From NCBI RefSeq assembly GCF_027942865.1, contig NC_134514.1, positions 15,857,965 through 15,921,964 of the forward strand: 64,000 nt of DNA. The letters run 5' to 3'. This document shows positions 24,855-35,155 of the stretch, piece by piece (position 1 is the first letter of the stretch; each line of letters starts with the position of its first letter). A program made the position numbers and the translations under genes. The notes under the pieces are model-generated. The model saw nothing but the letters and a program-made list of their open reading frames with translations, did not search any database and was not told the origin of the DNA. Origin of the DNA: Odontesthes bonariensis. Lineage: Eukaryota > Chordata > Actinopteri > Atheriniformes > Atherinopsidae.

Positions 24855-25167
24855 ATGTCCATCAGGGAGGGGAGAGGACAGCCAATGATCCTCTGCGCTG
24901 TCTTCACTACTCTGAAGCCTAATTCTAATCCCTGTCTGCATTGTTGAAAAAAGTTATCACCATGAGGATCTATCATCATTTAGGTACATCAAATGTCATT
25001 GTTTTGTAAAGATGTCACTTTAAATTAAATGTGGACTTAACGTAGATTTACACTGTAGTGAAAATGTGGAGTCCTATTGATATGATAGGAATTACGTGTT
25101 TTTCCTTTGTGTTTTGAAGATTATTCTCTATGTCAACCTAACATGTAGGATGCCCAGAATATCCATT

Positions 25168-25513
25168 CATCCATTATCTATACCCGCTTAATCCGTCGGT
25201 CGGGTTGCGGGGGGGCTGGAGCCTATCCCAGCTATCATTGGGAGAGAGACGGGGTAAACCCTGGACAGGTCGCCAGTCCATCACAGGGCCACACAGAAAC
25301 AAACGAGACAAACAACCATACATTCACACTCACTCCTAGGGACAATTTTAGAGACACCAATTAGCCTAACACGCATGTTTTTGGACAGTGGGAGGAAGCC
25401 GAAGTACCCGGAGAGAACCCACGCATACACGGGGAGAACATGCAAACTCCACACAGAAAGACTCCAGCTGGGAGTTGAACCTGGAACCCTCTCGCTGTGA
25501 GGCGATGGTGCTA
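25168..25513. repeat. Dispersed teleost repeat
   Basis: Starts CATTATCTATACCCGCTTA and runs through GGCTGGAGCCTATCCCAGC and GTCGCCAGTCCATCACAGG to a tail near GCTGTGAGGCGATGGTGC. I know this as a very common fish interspersed repeat but cannot place its class. Unit A keeps only its first about 50 bases (22570-22618). Confidence 0.6.
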
Positions 25514-26728
25514 TGCCCAGAATATGACGTTTGAAAACTTAAACAGCTGCTTGGAACATGAACAGTTTATAGGTGTTGTCTTGTTGATAACAAATGATCC
25601 TTTTGAAACAGTTTTTTGTATTTGTATTAGCAGCAGAGCTGGATCTTACTATTGCAAAGCATTATTTTTTTGTTGTTTGCTCCCCTTTTCCCCCTACTCT
25701 GTAACTCCTGTAGTGCTCAGATCAAATTTCAGCCACCCCAAGTTTTCTTGGGAATTAATCACCTGATCTTCTCACCTTCTCAGTGCAAATACACATACCT
25801 TCCGAATTAGTCCCCTCAGTATTCACTGGTTCATTAGTCAACATTTGCCAGATTGTTTCTGTTACCTGCTTGATTGTAAATGAGCAGTTTCTACAGAAAT
25901 GATTCTGTATCCCCACCCCACGGAGCAATACAAAACCTTGCAGTGGATCGGATGACAAAGTTGTAACACATCAGTTCTAATAACTGCAGTTATTGTGCAC
26001 AAACTGCAGCTAAAAACTGCACAACAACCAGTGATCAGCATGATTGTTGATTTCTATTAACCACACACAGCGTACTGAGGGGGAAAAGTATGTTTGTGTG
26101 CCTGTATGTATGGCTTCTTTTTGTTTCTATACGTTTCCTTTGTCATGGGCAAAGTGCATTAGAGAGATGTATAATTTTACTCTCAAGTGAGTTGCAGTGT
26201 TTTTCCTACATGTATATTTCTAGAGGTAATGAGGCATAGGTTATTTCACTAAAACTATGCAATGTAGCCTACATGCTTATTCACATAATTCTGGACTATA
26301 TTAGTATAAATACAACAACAATGACAATAATAATTAGAAGCTTTTAAATTGTGATTTTCTCAACCGCTCATGTAAACAAATCTGTACTTGTTTATAACAT
26401 TTGTACACACACAAATTTAATATAATATGCATAAATATATAACTTGTATAACCTTGCTGTCTTTTGCAAAGTAGATAGTCAAGCACAAATACATTTAAAT
26501 ACATGTTTTCTATATCATTTAACTATTTTTTATTTTATTATCAGCACTATGAAAATTAAAGGGCAGATTTATGAATCAGCACCATAGAGCAAATTCGTAG
26601 CTATACAGTATATATCTTGAAAAAAGTATGAAATGTCACTGTGTGTGTGTGTTTTATGTGCATTAGATTATAGTTTATCAATCATATTTCATTCTGCAGA
26701 TATGCCTCGTAAGGAGAGGAAATTCTTG
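25514..26728. other. Unit-B-specific spacer
   Basis: AT-rich sequence with no supported exon. It is missing from unit A, where the flanking sequences are joined directly at 22618/22619. Confidence 0.5.
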
Positions 26729-27555
26729 CTCCATATGCCCCCTTTTGACTTTGAGCACCTCCCCCTCCAAAGGTCTCTGCATGGCCCTGCACCATATCAT
26801 AACTCAAGATTTGAAACATGAGTTATGCCTTACCGGCTCTTCAGTTCCCAGTCATTCTTCAAAAGCTTGCAGTCGTACAGAATAAAGTCTAACTACCATT
26901 CACTCCTAAACTCCACCCTTGTTGGAGAAGCGAGCGCGCAAACTCAGTTGTAAGTTTGTTTGAAAGTGTTTGTACGCAGCTCCTCCTGTCAAGAGGAAGT
27001 CTGTGACCACCAGATGTTGATTCCAGAAACTACTCGGGGATTGAGCTAAGGACTTCGTGTGCATTATCTCGTCCTACATTTCAATGATTTAAAAAAATAA
27101 ATAAATAAATAATTTGAAAAGTTTTAACATTTAACTTGAAACTTGAAAGTAGCAGACCTCACTCATCCAACACGTAAAAAAATAAATGTTGTCGTATTCC
27201 CCAAAGCAAAGAGAGTAGAGGTCACACAATAGGCAATGTGTAGTTTCTGCACAGCAATTCTGTTGAGACTTTTGGACTTTTATTCAGTTTTTTTTTTTTT
27301 AATGAACGTTTAACGGCGTCCCAACTTTTTGGGAAAACGGGTTGCAAGTCAGCATTTATTGTACAACCTGAACAGCCTTCCTCACGAAAAGTTTGCCATC
27401 AATCAACTTTAAATACACGGTAGTAACCTTGAATGTATTAATCACATTTCCCATTCTTCCAGCGATAACACAAATGTAGGTGGACTTTAGTTGAGTTCAT
27501 ATAAAGCAGATTGGTGGCAAAACAGGAAGCCGTTTAGCGTGCATCACGCACACCC

Positions 27556-27565
27556 TATATATAAT
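27556..27565 (+). promoter_or_regulatory. TATA box of caspase gene B
   Basis: TATATATAAT lies 69-78 bases before the ATG at 27634 and corresponds to the TATA box of the CARD-only copy. Confidence 0.5.
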
Positions 27566-27633
27566 AGCCTATAGGAAGCTGGTGATAAGTGCGTTTACGG
27601 ACTTGGACAGTTCGGTGCTGCAAGACCTGAGCA

Positions 27634-30600
27634 ATGGCAGGTAAAACAACAGACTTTGCACTTTGCAGGTGTGACTGTTTTTAGGCTATTTGATGTCGAA
27701 AATGCGTTCTAATGGAAAAAAGAGGATGCAAAAACTAAAAATAACAACTACGCGTTAACACATTCAGGGTTTAAGTTAGTTGGAACTGCCGAGTTTTTGC
27801 AGCGAGCGCTGAAAAGTCGTGATATCTTTACATTTCTGCATGTGTGCCACGTACTTTAGTTTCACTTTGTGGTCCCCACCCTGCTCTGTACTTGAACTTT
27901 TTGTTAAGACTCTTAATTGTTTCAAAAAACGCAGAAAATTGATGTTAAGCAAACCTTTTAGGTTTTAAAATATTATTACTGGTATATTACTGTTCCGGGA
28001 TCCCTTTGTTTATACGCCTGTCTCTGTTGAACTATATAAAGGGGAGTTTGTGATCTGCAACGTCAAAAGCTCAGCCCATGAACGTTTTTACCGAAATATT
28101 CGATTTCTTCAAACTGAAACATTTTGTTGAGGACCAAAATGATTGATGATAAAAAAAAAAAAAAAAAAATCCTAATATCACGAGAAATAATTTCAAACAC
28201 ACTGTTCTTGTGAAGGAGGTAGGGCACAACAACCCAACTTCAACGCCTAACGGGGAAGGCTTCATAGCTGCTTACTATCACAGTACTGTGTAGTATACAG
28301 CAGTGTAGGAGTGCCCCTAGTTACAAACAATGTAATATAAAAGATTTCAGCCAAAACCCCAAAATGTGTCAGTATAGTTTCACATTGTCACATATCTGCT
28401 TGAAGGGAAGGCCTGAGCTGAAATTTGTGATTTGATTTGTCATGAACGGCAGACATCACTTTAAATGAACGTTGGAATTTGTTTTCCATTGAAAACTGAG
28501 TGACATCTGTTTTCTCTTTTGAAACGCAACAAGAGAAAGTTCCTCCCTTCTGTATTCTCGCTGGTGCCGCTTAAATCATGTATCACCAGACAGAAATGGT
28601 TTTGACATTGTGTGCGCAATGCATTGCGGGCAACGTAGTGTCTACAATGAGCAGTTTCAAAGAACGTATAGTGATTTCTAGCTCGTAGTGTGAAAAAAAG
28701 TATTTATTTGAATATCTCACGAAAAAAGTAAAATGAACTGAACTTTGAACTAGTTCAGAATTAAAATTGTGAACTTTGAACGTGAACTGTTCACTTTGAG
28801 CATGTATGAACTGAACTTGAACTAGTTCAGAAAAGCTGTGAACTGGCACAACACTGCGCCACAAATTGCTGAAGCTCACCAGCTTCCCAAGTTACTGTAA
28901 GTTTGCATAATTTAGGCAGTTTTTCTAAATGTTTTCATCACTTCATTCACTCTAAGAGACTCAATCGTAGCACCTGTTTTTTTCTGTATTTCTCTTCTCT
29001 AGATAAGGAGCTTTCCAGAGTGAGGGCTGAGTTTGTGAAGAAAGTGTCCAAAGCAGGTCTTAGTGAGCTGCTGGATGTTCTTCTTGAGGATGGTGTCTTC
29101 AATGAGTTGGAGAAAGAATCAATACTGGAAGAACATAATACAAAAGCAGACAAGGCACGGGCTCTCATTGACGATGTGAAGAAGAAAGGCCCTGAGGCCA
29201 GCAGGAAGATGATCGACCGACTTGAAAAGATTGATAACCACCTTTACTCTTTGCTGAGTTTGTCCTGTGGCCAGCCTCCTCAGCCAGGTCAGCGGGAGAA
29301 GATGACATTGCAATTTAGTAATGTAATGATCACAGGTGTATACACAAATTACATCTGCATACCTATTCTAAAAAACACTAATGTTACGCGATGGTTAATC
29401 TACAGCTGCAGAACCACAGTTGGAGCAGGGTTCTTCAGCCACATGCCACACCATGGAAGAGTTGTGGAAGAAGAATCAGAGTGAGCCAGATAACGTCAGT
29501 TCTTCATATAAGTTCTATGAAATAGCTCCTGTTTGCTCGTAGTTATTAGTGGAAACAATGGGAAATGTAGTTTTCTTGCATCTAGAGTGAAACAACAGAC
29601 TTTCTCATGCATCTTAGAAACAAGTAGGAAATTCTTGTTTAACTTGCTTCTTCTTGATTTTCAGATTTACCCAGTGACCAAAGCTGCCTTCAGGAGTCGT
29701 GTAGCCCTGCTGATCACTAACATAAAGTTTTCTGTGGAGAGTCTGTATAGAAGTGGAGCTGAGAGAGACGAGGAGAACATGGAGAAACTGCTCTCAAGTT
29801 TTGGATATGACGTTGTGAAACACACAAACCTCACTGGAAAGGTACTTTATTTGATAGGGCACATCAAAGAAAACGTGTTCTTTTATGGTTGCTTGACAGA
29901 TTAGGTAACTGATGATAATTCCTCATTCATAAATGTATCATTTCATCTGTGTATTAATTTTCCAACCCCACTTCAGACTGTTCAGGCAAAACAAATAATT
30001 GTCTTAAAATAACTAAGAACTAAACAATCATAATGGCGATAACTGTTAGTTAAACTTTCCTAATGTTCGTCTGTAGTGTCATCTCTAAAGTGATATGACA
30101 ACGGATGGCATGACTTTTTGTGTTCTTACAGGGGATTGATGACGCTCTACGTGAGTTCGCTAAACATCCAAAACTGAAAAGCACAGACAGTGCGTTTGTG
30201 ATTATTATGTCTCATGGGAAACGGGAGTTTATCCTCGGTGTCAATCATAAAGCTGAAGAACCGGATGAATTCCCCATTGACAACATATACAAGTACCTGG
30301 GCTCACAGCACTGCCCAGCACTGCTGAACAAACCCAAGATCATCATCATCCAGGCCTGCAGAGGAGGTGATTCTCATGGGCCAAAACACAACTTTATTTA
30401 GTTGAATTTTTCCTGCGTTTCAAAAAAGTTTGTCACAAACTGTGTGTTTCAGATCAGAAGGGATCTGCGTTTGTAAGTGATAGTGCAAACAATGCAGAGG
30501 CTGTGCCAGAAGTCTTTGAGGAGGACACTCTGAAGTGTGTCCACAAAGAGAAAGACTTCGCCCCTTTTCTCTCCTGCACCCCTGGTCAGTTCAAGCAGAA

Positions 30601-32395
30601 TATTATTAAATCATACATTTTTTTGCTTATACCGCATCCAAGATAAACACTAACATTCTGCAGTAAAGTGACATTTAGTTTTTAAATCCTCACATGATTT
30701 TCCTGCAGATACTGTGTCATACAGACAAAAAGAACACGGGTCTGTCCTCATCCAGTACATCGATGAAGTTTTCAAAGGAAGTGCCCGTCAGCTTGATATT
30801 CTGACTCTTTTCACGAAAGTAAGTTTTAAAATGTGCAAGCTATGTTATGAGTGAAAAGCACACACATACGATGTGCAGAAATATAAAGTTATGACAAGTT
30901 TAAGGTTAAAGGGATAGTTCGCCTCTTTTGACATGAAGCTGTATGACATCCAATATTAGCAATATCGTTTATGAACATTTTCTTACCCCCCATTGCGTGC
31001 TGTGAGCCGAATTCCGGCCTCGTTTTGGTGTTGATGAAGGTAGTCCGGCTAGTTGGCTGGGGCTTAAAAAAATAAAGCGTTTTGCTTCTCAAAACAATAT
31101 GTGTTCAAAAGAGTAATACATTTGCATCACAAAGTCGTTCTCCAGGAAAAAGTCACAATAGCTTGGCGCTATTTTCTCTTCCTTCGTATCACTGCTTGCT
31201 GTGTAGACCGTGCAGACCGAAGTGCAGACCGAAGTGCAGACCGAGCAGCCCCCTGCTTCTGAGCAGTAAACACCGTAACAGGCGTGGCTGTCGGCAGTGA
31301 CAGCACGCAGTGATACGAAGGGAGAGAAAATTGTGAGGTCTGACTTTTTCCTGGAGAACGATTTTGTGATGCAAATGTATTACTCTTTTGAACGCATATT
31401 GTTTTGAGAAGCAAAACGCTTTATTTTCGGGACCCCAGCCAACTAGCCAGACTACCTTTGTCAATGCCAAAACGAGGCTGGAACTTGGCTCACAGGACGC
31501 AGCGGGGGGTAAGAAAATGTTCATAATCCACAGCCTTATTTTCAGTCATTTCAATTGACACCTGTCATTACTTCCACTTACTTACCATTCACTTATCCTA
31601 TTCATTGCTATTGAACATTAACACATGATCATCTTCAGTAACATGGTGTTGTATTCGTATTTTGAGTATCAGACCAGTTCAAGTTTCTTTTATGTTTTGA
31701 TGAAAGTTTACAGTAATGAGAACTGATGTGAAGTTTATAGTTGTGTTATTAATTGCAAGTGTCGGGAGCCACTTTTATTTTTGTGGGGAAGTGTGTAGTG
31801 AACCCAAGAATGTGTCACCACATTAATTTGAAAAAAACGAAATTAATCGTTCTGTTAATTTTTACGGGTTGGATGTGATTCCTCGTTTATATGTGATATG
31901 CACATTTCATTTTTCATATATATATATATATATATATTGTGGCATTAAGAGGAAAAATGCGTAAGTGGGACCTTTGAGACCGGAACTGTTGCTGTCCGGG
32001 TGGTCTCAGGGGTGAACTTCCGCCCACTCGTCAGACGCAATTTGGACGACACAGGCATCACTCCGTGTCTTCATTGATCGTTCACTTTGTCTGTTTTCAC
32101 AGACAACTCTATTTGCAACGAGGTTCCATATTCGGGACCCGTAACACTAATATTGGATGTCATACAGCTTCATGTCAAAAGAGACAAACTATCCCTTTAA
32201 CACAGCATAGTAACAGTGATGTTTATATCTTATGAATGTGAGCCATTAGTAATTGTGTACAATCTTTCATAGGTCATGAAACGCTTTGAAGACTTTGCAA
32301 TCCACAACAGGCGACAGATGGCAACCATAGACAGATGCACACTAACAAAGCACTTCTACTTCTATCCAGGCCTCTTAGACACATCTCAGAGTTAG
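27634..32395 (+). CDS. casp1: Caspase-1-like inflammatory caspase, gene B
   Basis: A cysteine protease that cleaves after Asp; the family processes IL-1-type cytokines and gasdermin in the cytosol after inflammasome assembly. Eight exons: 27634-27640, 29003-29287, 29406-29494, 29665-29841, 30132-30366, 30453-30584, 30709-30818 and 32273-32395. All are GT-AG and the phases fit, giving 385 aa. The CARD spans residues 3-90. The linker (about 97-127) leads into the p20 subunit. The catalytic His is about 214 (IIMSHGKR) and the catalytic Cys about 262 (IIIIQACRGD). S1-pocket residues are present: Arg in LYRSGAERDEE and Arg in TVSYRQKEHGS (the human CASP1 Arg341 position). Possible inter-subunit Asp sites lie in VSDSANNAEAV. 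The C-terminus FYFYPGLLDTSQS is slightly longer than the usual FYxxPGH end. Intron 7 carries a 1.3-kb MITE. It looks fully functional. Teleost CARD-type caspase-1 is the best match; I cannot separate strict orthology from paralogy. Confidence 0.9.
28437..28858. mobile_element. Truncated hAT-like element in intron 1 of caspase B
   Basis: The block ends GTGAACTGGCACAACACTG at about 28854, a hAT-type terminus. It contains several copies of words like GAACTAGTTCAG. Unit A has unrelated sequence of about 115 bases at this point, so the two units differ by an insertion or replacement. The left end was not recognised. Confidence 0.45.
30910..32196. mobile_element. TTAA-flanked MITE with long inverted repeats, intron 7 of caspase B
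   Basis: The ends are inverted repeats of about 50 bp (AGGGATAGTTCGCCTCTTTT at the left; AGGGATAGTTTGTCTCTTTT read inward at the right), flanked by TTAA at 30906-30909 and 32197-32200. TTAA targeting is typical of piggyBac-type elements. Inside is a second inverted repeat: about 31010-31200 is the diverged reverse complement of about 31305-31470, which is why both strands contain similar short frames. No transposase is present. Confidence 0.75.
31916..31937. repeat. (AT)n microsatellite
   Basis: About eleven AT units, inside the MITE in intron 7 of caspase B. Confidence 0.85.
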
Positions 32396-32553
32396 CGCAC
32401 ACTGTGCTGTCACATTTAATCTCAGTGCAACATGAGCCATCGGCTAACGTGCTTTTCTGACGTTTTTCAACAGAGCACGTCGACAGTTAATGGCCACACA
32501 CTCGTGATATTGTTATCAGTCAAATTGCCCATGTTATGAATCATGTTTGGAGA

Positions 32554-32559
32554 AATAAA
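32554..32559 (+). promoter_or_regulatory. Poly(A) signal of caspase gene B
   Basis: AATAAA about 160 bases after the stop at 32395, a normal distance for a short 3' UTR. Confidence 0.55.
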
Positions 32560-32799
32560 AAATTTTCAGACACATATTTTCAGTACTTTTTTTGTTTTCT
32601 CTAGTATATAAAGTCTAAAAGGAAGATTTTCAATCACTTTTAAGTTTGACATATTTTGCCATGTTTCAGTCTCTTAAAACAGAATAATGTCCCTTTTGTC
32701 TCATGTGTTTACTCAGCTGTCCACAAGGACAAAGCACATACAGGTTGTTAGAGTGTTTATTACTTTATTGGAAAATTACTTACCTGAGATACTCCATTT

Positions 32800-33240
32800 A
32801 AGCAAATGTCGGTTAAAAGACCTTTGGCAGCAGCAGCAGGCTTGAGTTTTCCTGGGAATGATTCGTAAAACTTGAGTCATCTTTCATTTTGAAGCCTTCA
32901 CATTCTTTTTGACATAGACTCTCAAGCTCAACCAAGTTGGATGAGCACAGCTTCACGTCTCTCCAGAGATTCTTTTGATGTTTTCAGGTGCAGAATTTGG
33001 TTTGCTCACTTCAGGACTATGTTTTTTGTTTCCACTATTCTTGAAGCCATTTTGGCTCTTTTCCTTATTTCTTAGTGGTATGCTTCAGATCACGTTGTTG
33101 AAATTTGAACATTTGCCCCTGCTGGAAAACTCCCAGCAGGTTGTCACGTGGCGTTTAATGAGGTTTCTGTTTGACAACAAGGCTGTAAAAATTGTGCATC
33201 GGCTGAAAAATGAAATATGGAAAACCTGAAAGTGTCTGAT
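32800..33240. repeat. Decayed interspersed repeat
   Basis: Fragments such as GATGAGCACAGCTTCACGTC, a long stretch ending in TCAGATCACGTTGTTG, and AGGTTGTCACGTGGCGTTTA resemble a widespread fish DNA-transposon relic. A second relic of the same style lies at 53880-54720. The class is uncertain. Confidence 0.35.
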
Positions 33241-35155
33241 CACTTTTCTACTGCACTGTTCATTCAGCACACCATATTTCTTTTAGAATATATCACAATT
33301 TGAAAATGTATTGACTTTATGAAACGGTAATAAAATGTGAGCGAGATTGTTAATAACCTCTAAACTTTTAGAACTTTTTTAACAGAAAGGAAAACTCAGC
33401 AAAGACGTGAAATCAATGTTTATGAACCCAAATGTATAAAAAGTACGTTGGAGGTTTGAAGATAAAAACATCACAGTTTAGCAGTTGACGATTCAGCGAT
33501 GTTGCTTTCACTTTTACTTTCCCTTAAATAAGTGAGTGAAGTCAAAGTAAAACGCTGCAACTGTTTTAGGATATATGCCATCTGCTGTTGTGAAAACAGG
33601 AAGAAATAAATCACACTGTGTTAACAAGAGCTGAACAACAGCTGACACAGGATAAGGAAGAGGGAAAGAAAGTAGGTGAGACCATAACTGAAAAAAGACT
33701 TTAGAGAATGATACTTTTTTTTTACAACCATGCCATTTTATAAGAAGAAAAGTGTTTTTATATGGTTGTGGGTCTCTACACTATGTGCATGCACAAAGAT
33801 CCTGTGTACTCATTTTCCTGCATGTAACTGGATAATTAAAAAGAAAGTGTGCGGTGACTGTGCACCTACATGTTTACTGATGGTTAAAGATGGGAGTACA
33901 AGTCAGGTTTTGACAGTGAGTGAGATTTAGGCTACTCAGGAAGGTCATGTGTACCCACAGTTTTGTAATCTGACCCAATAAATGCATCTATGCCTTTGTG
34001 TGGGTATTTTCAAGTTTTTTTTAAAAATTTTGTCGACTCGATCAACCTTTTCCTTTTGAGCAATCACGTCTCCACAAATCTTAAACTGAGGCTGACATCC
34101 TTAAATAAAGGCTCAGCTTAATAATCGCACTAGCTCCTGTTCAATGACAACACCGTCAGTGGAAAGGTTGAATTTACGAGTAAAAAGTTTGATTATTTGG
34201 AAGATTCCCACTTGATTTGTCCAACGAATACCAATGAACCTAACTAACCTCAATATATGTTTTGCTGAGATAAGAATTGAAGGTTCTGTCAACAAAGAAG
34301 GAGCAGCCCCAGATAGCGAACGCATATTGGCCAAATCTGGGCTACTTTTGACACTTATGGCTCGGTTATGATACCGACAAATGTTATATGGTTCGAATGT
34401 GGCCCAGATGTCATAAGCCATCCTTGATGTGTGTTATGGCAATTGTTGCTAAAAAAGGGAGCAATTATTGCAGATTTGGGAGATGTCTGGTAGGTATGTG
34501 GCTGAGTTTCTGAAACTACAGTCCACCCCGTCATTTAGGGCCACCTGTGGGCCAAAGGAAAAAGCAGATTTAGGTCATGTTTGGGTCAAACATGTTTGCT
34601 CTCTGAGGCTGAATAAATGTAAGGGTCTATTTGTTTGTTTCAACAAAATCAACCCTAATAATTATAAGCTTACAAGAAAGGGTTAAAGATTCAAATGTTT
34701 ATTTGACTTCCAAAAAAACAAAAAGTACTTCCATTTTCGTTATCAGTTCCCTCAAACCACTTTGGTTGGCATGTGTTCTGAGGAAATCAGAAGTTATGCA
34801 GCAGCCTTGCACATAACAAAAAGATATGCAAATCATAAAACGCTTAAAGCTCTTAGAAAAGATTTCATCAAAGCACATTAACAAGCTAATCTGAAAGTAC
34901 CTGCTGACCTGTCCCTCCTCACCCCAGATGAAAAACAGGTGAATGGATGACACAGTTGACTTCAAATCCCTGACAGACCACAGCCTCCAGGACAAATGTG
35001 ACATGGTATTTCTAGTTTTACTTGTTTACAACCGCTTACATGGAACTTGAGCTTCTTCATGAGCATTAATAACGAAATTTCCTCAACCATCGCACACTCC
35101 TCCTTACTTATTGGAAGACTGGAGACACGATTCAGTGGGACGACGCTTGTGAATG
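33241..35155. other. Spacer between caspase genes B and C
   Basis: AT-rich. It holds a degenerate stretch at about 34290-34620 rich in variants of GGGCCACCTGTGGGCC and TGGCCCAGAT, probably a decayed repeat. No exon is supported. Gene C's promoter should be at the right end; I see no clear TATA box. Confidence 0.4.

Larger units (their letters stand above)
24850..29262. repeat. Tandem duplication, unit B (4.4 kb)
   Basis: Head-to-tail partner of unit A. It carries two stretches absent from A: 25215-26728 and a diverged block at 28437-28858. The unit ends inside the CARD exon of caspase gene B, exactly where unit A breaks off. Confidence 0.9.

Noticed and set aside
31082-31414. Two similar short proteins on opposite strands (both starting MLLKTICVQKSNTFASQ)
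   Set aside because: They come from the two arms of an inverted repeat inside a MITE; no sign of a real gene.
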